From assembly GCA_964549445.1 (NCBI GenBank), contig CAZJVS010000008.1, positions 1 to 64,000 of the forward strand: DNA of 64,000 bases, in the 5' to 3' direction. Of the stretch, positions 45,012-53,035 are shown piece by piece. Every line of letters begins with the position of its first letter. Position 1 is the first letter of the stretch. Made by a program: the position numbers and the translations under genes. This DNA comes from SpSt-539 sp964549445 (GTDB lineage: Bacteria; Planctomycetota; Phycisphaerae; UBA1845; UTPLA1). The notes below the pieces were generated by a model. The model saw nothing but the letters and a program-made list of their open reading frames with translations. It was not told the DNA's origin and ran no database searches.

Positions 45012-46025
45012 ATGGTGTGGAGCGTGGGAGCCGCCGGGTTGAGCAGTCAAACTTCCGCCGTCGATCTTGTCGTTTCGCTGGGGCACGTACGCCTCGCGAA
45101 CCCCATCCTCACCGTTTCGGGAACCTGCGGTTACGGTATGGAGTATGCCCCGTATCTCGACTTGTCGAAGCTGGGGGCCTTCACCACCAAGGCCGTCACG
45201 CCCGAGCCGCGGGCCGGCAACGAACCCGACCGCATCTGCGAAGTTCGGGCGGGGATGCTCAACGCCATCGGGCTGGCGAACGTGGGGCTGAAGGCGTTTA
45301 TCGCGGACAAAGTGCCCGAGATCCGAAAGCTCGGCTGTCCGGTTTTCGTCAATGTCGCGGGGCACTCGATTGACGACTACGTGACGGTCTGCCAGGCACT
45401 CGACCCACTGCCCGAGATCGCCGGCCTCGAACTCAACGTCTCCTGTCCCAACGTGCGCGACGGACTGGTCTTCGGGACCGATCCGGGACTGCTGCGTGAA
45501 CTGACGGCCGCGGTTCGCCGCGTCGTAAGCCGGGCGCTGCTCATCGTGAAGCTCTCGCCCAACGTCTCCGAGATCACAAAGATGGCGCAGGCCGCGATCG
45601 ACGGCGGGGCGGAGGCGTTGTCGGTCATCAACACACTGCTCGGAATGGCGATCGACATCGATTCGTGGCGGCCGATGCTCGCCAATGGGACCGGCGGGCT
45701 GTCGGGCCCGGCCATCAAGCCGGTGGCCGTTCAGATGGTCAGCCGGGTCTACCGCGAAGTCGCTCGGGATGCAGACGTGCCGATCATTGGGATGGGCGGT
45801 GTGCAGACGTGGGAGGATGCGGTCGAGTTTCTGCTAGCCGGTGCAACCGCCGTCGGCGTCGGCACGGCCCTCTTCATTGACCCCACCACGCCGATGAAGA
45901 TCTGCGACGGCCTTGCCGGTTATCTCCGCCACCGCGGCCTCGGGAGCGTCCGCGAGCTGGTCGGGCGGCTGAAGATCGGGCCGGTTGCGGCCTGCGAGCG
46001 GGCATCGGCCGCGGCGGAGGGGTAG
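45012..46025 (+). CDS. pyrD: dihydroorotate dehydrogenase, class 1B
   Basis: 337 residues from the ATG at 45012; the TTG at 45039, with GGGAG 8 nt before it, is an equally good start. It oxidises dihydroorotate to orotate in pyrimidine synthesis with FMN. Signatures are LANPILTVSGTCGYG, the KAVTPEPRAGN loop, NVSCPNV with the catalytic Cys of class 1B, VKLSPNV, and the C-terminal phosphate site GMGGVQTWEDAVEFLLAGATAVGVGT. Class 1B enzymes pair with an electron-transfer subunit PyrK, not found here. The last 152 bp overlap the convergent pseudouridine synthase gene. Confidence 0.92.
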   Translation: MVWSVGAAGLSSQTSAVDLVVSLGHVRLANPILTVSGTCGYGMEYAPYLDLSKLGAFTTKAVTPEPRAGNEPDRICEVRAGMLNAIGLANVGLKAFIADKVPEIRKLGCPVFVNVAGHSIDDYVTVCQALDPLPEIAGLELNVSCPNVRDGLVFGTDPGLLRELTAAVRRVVSRALLIVKLSPNVSEITKMAQAAIDGGAEALSVINTLLGMAIDIDSWRPMLANGTGGLSGPAIKPVAVQMVSRVYREVARDADVPIIGMGGVQTWEDAVEFLLAGATAVGVGTALFIDPTTPMKICDGLAGYLRHRGLGSVRELVGRLKIGPVAACERASAAAEG

Positions 46026-46746
46026 TGCGCTCAGCGCCCCGCTGCAGCGAACGCAATTCGTCGGGCCGCAGCGGACGTACACCACCCAGCGGCAGCTTGT
46101 GCAGCGACAGCTCGCCGATTTTGATCCGGACGAGGCGGTACACCTTGTGGCCGAGCTTTGCCAGCACCCGGCGGATTTCGCGGTTGCGCGATTCGAGCAG
46201 GGTGATCTCGAGAATGGTTGAGCTCGGCCGCTGGTAGATGATCGTCGCCTGCGCCGCGCCGGATCGACCCTCGGAGAGCCACACGCCCTGCCGGATCCGC
46301 GCCAGCGTCGCATCATCCATGCGGCCGGCGACCTCGGCCCGGTAGGTTTTCGCAACGCCGTTTCGCGGGTGGGCGAGCTTCTGGGCGAGTTCGCCGTCGT
46401 TGGTCATGAGGAGGAGGCCGGTCGATTCGGCGTCGAGGCGGCCGACCGGAAAGACGCGTTCGCGGATGTGATGCAGCAGATCGACGGCGCGCTTGCGACC
46501 GGCGGGGTCGATATTGGTGCAGACCACGCCCTTGGGCTTGTGGAGCAGGAAATAGACCTTGCGCTCCGGACGAACGGGCTTGCCATCGACGGTCAGGCGG
46601 TCGTTATCGACGTCGACGAGAACGGGAAGCGTCCGCGCCACGCGGCCATTGAGACTGACACGGCCGGTGAGGATGAGTTGCTCGCAGGCCCGCCGTGATC
46701 CGAAACCGGCGGCCGCGAGCAGTTTTTGAGCACGTTCGATTGCCAC
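45874..46746 (-). CDS. rluB: rRNA pseudouridine synthase, RluB/RsuA family
   Basis: 290 residues from a GTG start. S4 domain at 3-50 (RAQKLLAAAGFGSRRACEQLI), then the RsuA-type catalytic domain with the Asp motif GRLDAEST, LLHKPKGVVCTN before it, and KTYRAEV and SRNREIRRVLAKLGH after. It should isomerise uridine in 23S (or 16S) rRNA. From about residue 240 the protein continues into ~50 residues rich in Arg, Pro, Ser and Gly, encoded by DNA antisense to the 3' end of pyrD. Confidence 0.92.
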   Translation of the reverse strand: MAIERAQKLLAAAGFGSRRACEQLILTGRVSLNGRVARTLPVLVDVDNDRLTVDGKPVRPERKVYFLLHKPKGVVCTNIDPAGRKRAVDLLHHIRERVFPVGRLDAESTGLLLMTNDGELAQKLAHPRNGVAKTYRAEVAGRMDDATLARIRQGVWLSEGRSGAAQATIIYQRPSSTILEITLLESRNREIRRVLAKLGHKVYRLVRIKIGELSLHKLPLGGVRPLRPDELRSLQRGAERTTPPPRPMPARRPQPARSSAARPARGRSRGRGGGDNRQGRRRSSSAWWGQ

Positions 46747-46789
46747 GCGACGATGATACGTGGGCGGCGGAGAATTCGCGAGGCGGCCG

Positions 46790-47749
46790 CTACGGTTGCA
46801 CGTGCAGGACGAGGATGCCGCTCTGGCCGTCGTTGTAGCCGCAGGGGGCGACGCCGAGTGCGGCGTAGGTTCCGCGCTTGACGATCACCGTGGTTTCGAG
46901 GAGGAAGGCCGGCCTCCGCGACGGCGGACCGGGTTGCGTCGCGGTAACCACCTCGCGCTTGTCCGACACGATCTTCGCGTTGAGCCGGATGCGTACGCTT
47001 CCGTCGGGGGCCGCACTCTCGAGGATGCCTTCGATCGAGACGATGTACAGATCGGCCACGTTTCCTTCGAGTTTGAATTTCTCATTCTCGGTCGCGACGG
47101 TTGCAAGTTGACCGATCAGGCGAATGTTTCCGAAGCGTTGCAATTCCTTGACGACGTCGTTCAGGTCCGGCGGAATGGGCAGGCCTTCAGTCGTTTTGTT
47201 CGGCGTGGCCCCGAAGAAGGAGAAGTCGAGCGACACGGTAGGCGTTGGCGTGTCGAGCGCGGTCACCAGCTTCTGCACCTGGTCGATGAAAGTCCGTGGG
47301 CCGCGGACGATGATCGTCCCGCGGTCGCGATCCGCGGCGATCTGCGTCCCGCGCCGGTCGAGCACCGGCATGAGTTGCCTCAGCAGGTCCTCAGCCCGCC
47401 GATTGCGGACGGGCAGCATGCGGACTTCTGCTGCGCGATCGCCGCCGCTTTCTTCTGGCGAGTCGATCCGTGCGATGAGTCGCATGGCACGCTCGTAGTT
47501 CTCGTCGGTGCCGCGGAAAAGCACACCGCTGTCCAAGGGTCGGATTTCCGTGAGCATGAACAAGCCCTCAAGTGCGGAGGCGACGTACTTCGGGTCCGCG
47601 TTCTTGAGCGGAATAATCCGCGGCTCCGCATAGAGCCCATCGATTGGGTAGGAATCCGGTTGTGAAGTCGGAGGGTCCGGCTGCTCGGCCCGAGCGACCG
47701 GATGCAGGGCAACGAGTAACGCCGTGAGAAGAATTGTTCGGGAAAGCAT
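46790..47749 (-). CDS. secretin N-domain (NolW-like) protein lacking the pore domain
   Basis: 319 residues with a signal peptide (MLSRTILLTALLVALHPVARA) and AGGA 7 nt before the start. Two secretin N1-type modules are visible: RIIPLKNADPKYVASALEGL and RMLPVRNRRAEDLLRQLMPVL, the second followed by TQIAADRDRGTIIVRGP. The C-terminal part is a beta-rich domain (VSLDFSFFGATPN; AFLLETTVIVKRGTY) reminiscent of a small piece of secretin but without the full pore. It lies downstream of an ECF sigma/anti-sigma pair, 12 bp from the latter. It may be a periplasmic sensor or an accessory of a secretin. Confidence 0.65.
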   Translation of the reverse strand: MLSRTILLTALLVALHPVARAEQPDPPTSQPDSYPIDGLYAEPRIIPLKNADPKYVASALEGLFMLTEIRPLDSGVLFRGTDENYERAMRLIARIDSPEESGGDRAAEVRMLPVRNRRAEDLLRQLMPVLDRRGTQIAADRDRGTIIVRGPRTFIDQVQKLVTALDTPTPTVSLDFSFFGATPNKTTEGLPIPPDLNDVVKELQRFGNIRLIGQLATVATENEKFKLEGNVADLYIVSIEGILESAAPDGSVRIRLNAKIVSDKREVVTATQPGPPSRRPAFLLETTVIVKRGTYAALGVAPCGYNDGQSGILVLHVQP

Positions 47750-47761
47750 CGTCGTTCCTTT

Positions 47762-48298
47762 CTAAAGACCGGGGAGGTCCGATTGCGGCGGAGACGCGTC
47801 CGCACGCATGGGTTCGTAAAACATGACGATTTGAATGCGGGGATTGCCCGATTCCATTCGAACGGCCAGCTTTGGCGCATCCGATGCGACGACGATTTCA
47901 CGCACATCGGTTGTTGATGGCCGCAACCGCGGCGGTTGATGATCCGAATCAGTGCGGACGATTGGGGTTGGCGAGGCCGTTCGCTCGGACCGCCAAAGCC
48001 CGGCTCGCCAGGCCAGTCCGGCGACCGCGAGCAAAGCGATTGCGGCCGCGATACGCACGATCGGCTGGGAATAGGACGGGCGGCGTTCCGGGATCGATCC
48101 TGCCGACGCTGCAATCGCATCCGCGACCGTTCCCAGCTCTGACAGCCGATCGGTAACCGCCGCGGCGCGCTCGAAGAACGCCCGGCACGCGTCGCACGAT
48201 TCCACGTGCGATTCGAGTTCAGCTCGGTCGGCGGCATCCAACTCGTCGTCGAGCCACGCGTCGAGCTGCGCTCGAAACCGGTCGCAAGCCGTCGTCAT
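47762..48298 (-). CDS. anti-sigma factor with zinc-finger (HC2-type) domain
   Basis: 178 residues. N-terminal anti-sigma domain with the HxxxCxxC zinc motif (HVESCDACRAFF, residues 31-42), one membrane helix at about 82-98 (IAAAIALLAVAGLAWRA) and an extracytoplasmic C-terminus. It would hold the neighbouring ECF sigma factor at the membrane until a signal arrives. Its start overlaps the sigma stop (ATGA), the classical arrangement of such pairs. Confidence 0.85.
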   Translation of the reverse strand: MTTACDRFRAQLDAWLDDELDAADRAELESHVESCDACRAFFERAAAVTDRLSELGTVADAIAASAGSIPERRPSYSQPIVRIAAAIALLAVAGLAWRAGLWRSERTASPTPIVRTDSDHQPPRLRPSTTDVREIVVASDAPKLAVRMESGNPRIQIVMFYEPMRADASPPQSDLPGL

Positions 48299-48864
48299 GA
48301 CCGCCAGCTCCCTTCGTCGGATCGCTCGATCAATGCCCGTCGCGCCAGGTGTACGTGCGTGCGCACCGTCTCCTCGGACAGCTCCATGATTTCCGCGATC
48401 TCGGCATAGCTCATCTGTTGCATCGCGCGAAGTGTCAGCGCGGTCTGTTGTTGCTCGGGGAGCCGCTCGATCTCGCGCTTCAGCCGTTCCAACTGCTCGC
48501 TCGTTTCAGCCGCCAGCCCGGGCATCGCCACGGCGGCCGCGCGCGGCTCGTCATCGAGGGGTCCTGGCTTTCGCTTTCGCCGATGGTTCAGGCAGAGATT
48601 CGTCACGGTTCGATTCATCCACGGCCCGAAATGCGGATCGCCAGCCGCCATTCGCCCCTGCAGCGCCAGTCGAAACGCCTCCTGCACGATTTCCTCCGCG
48701 TCGTCGCGATTCCAGACGAACCGCACGGCCAGCCCGACCAGTCGCCGCCGCTCGGCAACAAGGTCGTCGCCGTGTCCGGCCGTTCGAGATCGAAGCCCGT
48801 GAGTCATGTGCGGGGTCCGTCGGTCATTCGCGGCCGTCAGAAGGGACATGTCGGCGCTGGCCAC
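48295..48864 (-). CDS. ECF-type RNA polymerase sigma factor
   Basis: 189 residues from GTG 48864; ATGs at 48849 and 48807 are alternatives. Region 2: RRLVGLAVRFVWNRDDAEEIVQEAF. Region 4: RLPEQQQTALTLRAMQQMSYAEIAEIM with the helix-turn-helix ELSEETVRTHVHLARRAL. It should redirect RNA polymerase to its own regulon upon release from the anti-sigma factor encoded next. No typical ECF -35 GGAAC/-10 CGT promoter was recognised upstream, so autoregulation is unproven. Confidence 0.9.
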   Translation of the reverse strand: MASADMSLLTAANDRRTPHMTHGLRSRTAGHGDDLVAERRRLVGLAVRFVWNRDDAEEIVQEAFRLALQGRMAAGDPHFGPWMNRTVTNLCLNHRRKRKPGPLDDEPRAAAVAMPGLAAETSEQLERLKREIERLPEQQQTALTLRAMQQMSYAEIAEIMELSEETVRTHVHLARRALIERSDEGSWRS

Positions 48865-48915
48865 GGCGTTTAATGGTACCGGCGGATTTTTTTCAGGTTG
48901 CTGAAAAGGCGGGCT

Positions 48916-50679
48916 TTAAGCGGTCGCCGCTGCGGGGATCAGCAGGGCATCCTGGATCGAATGGCCGCACAGCCGGCCGACCTGGATCGTCGCGGCCGGT
49001 GCCGACGGCTCGCGCGTGGGCCAGACGAACAGCCGGTCGCGGCGTTCGGCCGCAGCCACCACGATGTCGGACGCGGCCCAGCCCCAGCGGACGGGTTCCG
49101 GGGCGTGGTATTCGACGCGGTAAGTGTCGTCCGCGACAAGCAGGTCGAGCAGCGGGCGGCCGTCGGCGACCAGCAGGCGGTCGATGCCCGAGGCGTGAAT
49201 CAGGCCGAGCGAGTGGACGCCGTCGCCGGTGGGGGGGCGGATCATCCGGGCTTCGGTTCGGTCGGCGAGGACGCGCGGCCACGTCAGCACGCGGCCATCA
49301 TCGAGGCCGGCGGCGACGAGCGTATCGCCGACGAGCAGACTCTCGACGCGCCCCGGGAGATGCCGCTGAGCGGTGGCGGTGGCGTCGCCAGGCTTCCACG
49401 CGATGACGGCCGGTCCGACGGCGAACCAGGCGGCGCCGTCGATGTCGACTTGGACGTCGCGGACCGTGGAGGCGCCCCGCACGAGATCGGCCAGCGGGAA
49501 GGACGCGGATTCCGGATCGTCGCGTTGCCAGGCAATCAGGCCGACCTCGGAGTGGGTCGCCAGCACGCCGTCCCCGGCGATCGCGGCCGCGTTGATGCCG
49601 CCGCGCAGAGGTTTCTCCGAGGTGAACCGGTACGTGTGCAGGACGTTTCCATTCGCGTCGAGCCGGTGAACACCGCGGGCTGCGCCGACGAGGATGGCGA
49701 TTCCGTTCGGAAGCGCCTGCATTCGCACCGAACGAAGCGGGCCAACCGACGAATCGAGTGTGACACGGCGGACCGGTTGTTGTGGCTCGTTGGGGCTGAA
49801 CCAGATTATTTCGTTTCCGGCGACGACCACCGCGAATTGCGTCCGGCCCGTCGGCTGGGAGGCGGCCAGCAAACCGGAATAGAGTTCGCCGCGCTCGGCA
49901 GGATCGAAGGTGCGAATGAGATCGCGGAGCGTGACGCCCGGCTGGGCCTTCGCGAGGTCCATCAGGCGTTGCAGCATCGTTTCGACCCCGGCGACCTGCA
50001 ATTGGCGGGCGGCAAGCGAGGCCTTGCGGAGTTGCAGGTCAGTCTCGGCCTGTCGCTGCAGGATGCTGGCGCGCTGCTCCTCGGTTCGTACCGCCGAAAA
50101 TGTCGGCGATGCGAATTGCACGCGGACGATGCGGCTGAGCGCGAGGCCGGACGCGAACAGGTCGGGCTGAAGCGCTTCCGACAAGGCGGCCGCGCTCGGC
50201 GACTCAGCATCGCCGCTCATCAGCGAGCCGGCCTTCGACTGCGATACGAGCTTACGCAAAACCTCCGTTACGCGACCGCGAAACACATCGGCGATCTGCA
50301 CGCTCGTCAGAATGCCCGGCCGATCGAGGAGTCTTCGCCGCAGCGAAAGCAGCTCCGATGCTTCGGGAATAATCGTCACATCCAACTCGACGTCAGCGGT
50401 GCAGGCGTAGCCGTCGCTGCTTGTCAGGGCGTCGATGGCGTACGTGAGCCGCACGCGGCCGGTCGTGAAGACGAGCATTTCGCGCAGGCCGTCGCGTGCA
50501 ATCGCTTCGCCGCCGCTGGCGATACGAGTGGGGGCCCGGTCGCTGGATACAAGGGCGGAGCAGTGAATCGGCAACTTCAGACCGCCACGGGCCGAAAGCG
50601 CATCGGCCCCGAGCAGGGCGGCAACGCGGCCCTGGTAGCCCAGCGAATCGAGATCGATCAGCGGCGTCATGGCGTTCAT
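48916..50679 (-). CDS. SPFH-like domain fused to a beta-propeller; last gene of the ESCRT-like operon
   Basis: 587 residues. About residues 60-200 read as an SPFH/Band 7 (flotillin/prohibitin-like) domain: FTTGRVRLTYAIDAL, VELDVTII, then VFRGRVTEVLRKLVS and FASGLALSRIVRVQFASP. A helix follows (196-240, QRASILQRQAETDLQLRKAS). From ~270 to the end it is beta-repeat rich (WD/PQQ-like blades such as GINAAAIAGDGVLAT and DTLVAAGLDDGRVLTW). SPFH proteins form membrane-bound rings; the propeller suggests protein recruitment. It starts 1 bp after the AAA ATPase stop. There is no transmembrane helix. The SPFH call is moderately sure. Confidence 0.6.
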   Translation of the reverse strand: MNAMTPLIDLDSLGYQGRVAALLGADALSARGGLKLPIHCSALVSSDRAPTRIASGGEAIARDGLREMLVFTTGRVRLTYAIDALTSSDGYACTADVELDVTIIPEASELLSLRRRLLDRPGILTSVQIADVFRGRVTEVLRKLVSQSKAGSLMSGDAESPSAAALSEALQPDLFASGLALSRIVRVQFASPTFSAVRTEEQRASILQRQAETDLQLRKASLAARQLQVAGVETMLQRLMDLAKAQPGVTLRDLIRTFDPAERGELYSGLLAASQPTGRTQFAVVVAGNEIIWFSPNEPQQPVRRVTLDSSVGPLRSVRMQALPNGIAILVGAARGVHRLDANGNVLHTYRFTSEKPLRGGINAAAIAGDGVLATHSEVGLIAWQRDDPESASFPLADLVRGASTVRDVQVDIDGAAWFAVGPAVIAWKPGDATATAQRHLPGRVESLLVGDTLVAAGLDDGRVLTWPRVLADRTEARMIRPPTGDGVHSLGLIHASGIDRLLVADGRPLLDLLVADDTYRVEYHAPEPVRWGWAASDIVVAAAERRDRLFVWPTREPSAPAATIQVGRLCGHSIQDALLIPAAATA

Positions 50680-50680
50680 G

Positions 50681-51787
50681 TCAGTTTAGCCGCGCAAAGT
50701 CGTCGAAACGGGCCAGATCGGCTTTTTGGACCGATCGCCCGACCTGCTCGATCGCCGCACGCACGTCGGGCAGCGCGATTTCGCGCTGATCGCCACCGCC
50801 GACCGCGGACAGGAAGGGAATCGTCGCCGCTCGTTCCGCGATGGCCTTGATGTCAGCCCCGCTGCAGCCGTCCAGCTCCCGCGCAAGATCGGCCAGCACC
50901 ACGTCGTCAGCCAGCGGTCGCTTCGAGAGATAGATTTCCAGAAGTCGGTAGCGGGCCTGCGCGTCTGGCAGCGGAACGTAGATCTTGGCGTCGAAGCGGC
51001 CGGGTCGCATGACGGCCGGGTCGAGCGCCCACGGCTCGTTGGTCGCGCCCATGAATAGGAGCGAGCGGCCGGACTTGCGGTCGAAGCCCTCCAATTCCTG
51101 GAGGATTTGCGGGACAACGCGGGTCATGACGGTGCTGTGCGAATCGCGGCGGCGGGGAACCATCGCCTCGATTTCGTCGATGAAGATGATCGAGCGGGCC
51201 TCGGACTTCGCGGCGTCGAACAGCTTCTTGACGTTCTGCTCGGCCTCGCCGACCCACTTGCTCATGATCTGCGCCGGCGAGACGACAAACATGGTCGCTT
51301 CGATCTCACCCGCCACGGCCTTGGCGATCAGTGTCTTGCCGGTGCCCGGCGGGCCGTAAAGCAGCACGCCGCCGCCGACAGCCACGCCATAGTGGTTTGC
51401 CAGTTCAGGGTGCGTGAACGGATAGATCATCTTGAGGCGGATTTCCTGCTTGACGTCGTCCAGCCCGGCGATGTCGCCGAATGTCACCGACGGCTTTTCG
51501 CGGACCACCCACTCGTTCGCGTCAGTGGTGCGGTCGTCGTCCTCCTTTGCCCGCGCGGGCCGGGCCGCGACCTTTCGCTGGTCGCAGCTCTTGGCGAGTT
51601 CGATCAGTTCGCGGGCCAGATCCTCGTGCTGCTTGCGGAGCTTCTCTGACGGCGTGTTCTCGGCCAGCTCCACCATTGCATCGGCCGCCTGCACGAGATA
51701 CGTCCGGGCAACGGCGAATTCACCCGCCTTGTAGGCAGTGATGCCCTTGTCCTTCAGACGCTCGAATGTGCTGAAACTTGCGGACAT
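50681..51787 (-). CDS. Vps4-like AAA ATPase with N-terminal MIT-like domain
   Basis: 368 residues. Residues 7-70 form a three-helix, TPR-like bundle (AYKAGEFAVARTYLVQAADA) in the place and style of the MIT domain of Vps4. The AAA module has Walker A GPPGTGKT (145-152), Walker B IIFIDE (200-205), SKWVGEAEQNVKKLF (176-190), sensor 1 GATNEPWALD (247-256) and Arg fingers in RPGRFD (261-266). SKWxGExE and GATNxPWxLD are hallmarks of the Vps4/katanin/spastin (meiotic) clade. The last 20 residues (SVQKADLARFDDFARLN) match the Vps4-type C-terminal helix. In ESCRT systems Vps4 disassembles ESCRT-III filaments, and three ESCRT-III-like genes lie directly upstream. Confidence 0.82.
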   Translation of the reverse strand: MSASFSTFERLKDKGITAYKAGEFAVARTYLVQAADAMVELAENTPSEKLRKQHEDLARELIELAKSCDQRKVAARPARAKEDDDRTTDANEWVVREKPSVTFGDIAGLDDVKQEIRLKMIYPFTHPELANHYGVAVGGGVLLYGPPGTGKTLIAKAVAGEIEATMFVVSPAQIMSKWVGEAEQNVKKLFDAAKSEARSIIFIDEIEAMVPRRRDSHSTVMTRVVPQILQELEGFDRKSGRSLLFMGATNEPWALDPAVMRPGRFDAKIYVPLPDAQARYRLLEIYLSKRPLADDVVLADLARELDGCSGADIKAIAERAATIPFLSAVGGGDQREIALPDVRAAIEQVGRSVQKADLARFDDFARLN

Positions 51788-51802
51788 AGCTCGTCGCTGG
51801 CG

Positions 51803-52411
51803 CTACTTCGTTTCCTTCTGGACCTGTCCCTTGAGCGCGTCCAGCTCGGCCCGCAGGCCTTCGAGCTTTTCGACTTCGCGGGCGTGCTCGGCCTGGCCTT
51901 CGGCGTCGATCATCGCGTCGATCTCGCCATCGCTCACCGCTTCGTTCGGTGCGGCGGCCGTCTCGCCCGACGCCATCGTTTCGACGCTGTCCAGGAACAA
52001 GCTCATCCGCTCTTCCATCGACTGGCTCTGCAGCAGCGCCTTCTCCCAGTCCATCTGCGTCCGGCTGAGATCGACCTCGCCGAACATGCGGCTGATTTCC
52101 TTGGCCATCGTGCTCATGGCCGTCGCAAAGTCGGTGCTGGCCTCGGCCTGGCGCTTGATGAGCAGGGCGTTCTTCACCGCCAGCAACTGCCGCTCCAGCA
52201 TCCGCTTGATCGCGGCCGTCTTCTTCAGCGAATTGCGAATGAACGCGTACTGGTTCTGATCGCCAATCTGCCGCGCCCGCTGGGCGTTGCGAATGAACTC
52301 CTCCGTGAACTTGTTCTGCTCGATGATGGATTTCTCGATCCGCCGGATTCCCTGGCGGATCTTGATCTCCCGCTCGATGCGGCGCTCCTCCGATGACTTG
52401 AACAACGACAT
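51803..52411 (-). CDS. ESCRT-III/Snf7-like protein, Vps2-type, with MIM1-like C-terminus
   Basis: 202 residues, almost all helical. A basic N-terminal half (ERRIEREIKIRQGIRRIEKS; QRARQIGDQNQYAFIRNSLKK) forms the expected helix 1/helix 2 hairpin. AMSTMAKEISRMFGEVDLSR then parallels the helix 3/4 region of Vps2/CHMP2 with its Met-rich spacing, and EAVSDGEIDAMIDAE mirrors the acidic helix 5. The extreme C-terminus has LRAELDALK (186-194), which fits xxLxxxLxxLK of an MIT-interacting motif. It is acidic late and basic early, as in ESCRT-III. It lies 15 bp upstream of the Vps4-like gene. It could also be a PspA-like coiled coil; structure prediction would decide. Confidence 0.65.
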   Translation of the reverse strand: MSLFKSSEERRIEREIKIRQGIRRIEKSIIEQNKFTEEFIRNAQRARQIGDQNQYAFIRNSLKKTAAIKRMLERQLLAVKNALLIKRQAEASTDFATAMSTMAKEISRMFGEVDLSRTQMDWEKALLQSQSMEERMSLFLDSVETMASGETAAAPNEAVSDGEIDAMIDAEGQAEHAREVEKLEGLRAELDALKGQVQKETK

Positions 52412-52423
52412 CGTCGATCCTCG

Positions 52424-53032
52424 TCAGTTGCCTTCGGCGGCCGCCCGGTGCTGCTCGCGGACGCGGCGGTCGGCTTCGTCAAAGGCCTCGCCGCCGTCCT
52501 TGATCATGCCGGTGTCCAGCTTGTTCCAGATGTCCAGCACGGCCTGGCCGGCGCCGGAAACCTCGTTCGTGGCCGGTTCGCCCGCGATCTTGAGCATCTC
52601 GTCCAGCCGCTGCTGATACATCTCGCCGGTGATGTTGTCATTCTCGATGAGCTTCTCGAGCGCGATCAGGTCCTTCTCACCGACGAGGCCGAGCTTGCTG
52701 CCCGTGGCCCGCGCCCGCTCGGCGTTCTCCTTCAGCATGCGCAGGCGGCTGACGGTCAGGGCCTCTTTGCTGCGGATGTTCAGCTGCCGCGAGAGCATCA
52801 GCTGCTCGGTCGTATGCAATTCGAACTGACCGGCCAGGGCGCGGCGCAGCTCAGGCGTCTTTTCCTTCGCGCCGCGCTCAAAGATGTCCTGCTTTTTCTT
52901 GGCGAGATCCGTGACGCGAGACAGCAGCCGGTCGCGCTCCTTTTCGAGGAGCAGCTCCTGCTTGCGAAGCTCGCTGCGGTCCATCTGCGAGAGCGGCTTG
53001 TCGCCTTTGATCAGCCAGTCGAACAGTCCCAT
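52424..53032 (-). CDS. second ESCRT-III-like coiled-coil protein with amphipathic N-terminus
   Basis: 202 residues. It starts with MGLFDWLIKG, an amphipathic membrane-insertion helix like those of Snf7/CHMP4, PspA and Vipp1. A long charged helix pair follows (ELRKQELLLEKERDRLLSRV; LRRALAGQFELHTTEQLML), then a linker and a short helical unit DLIALEKLIENDNITGEMYQ with an acidic end. This is the order of an ESCRT-III core. No cysteines, no membrane helix. It is 12 bp upstream of the Vps2-like gene and 3 bp downstream of the winged-helix fusion gene. Family membership is inferred from architecture and context, not from a database match. Confidence 0.55.
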   Translation of the reverse strand: MGLFDWLIKGDKPLSQMDRSELRKQELLLEKERDRLLSRVTDLAKKKQDIFERGAKEKTPELRRALAGQFELHTTEQLMLSRQLNIRSKEALTVSRLRMLKENAERARATGSKLGLVGEKDLIALEKLIENDNITGEMYQQRLDEMLKIAGEPATNEVSGAGQAVLDIWNKLDTGMIKDGGEAFDEADRRVREQHRAAAEGN

Positions 53033-53035
53033 CGT

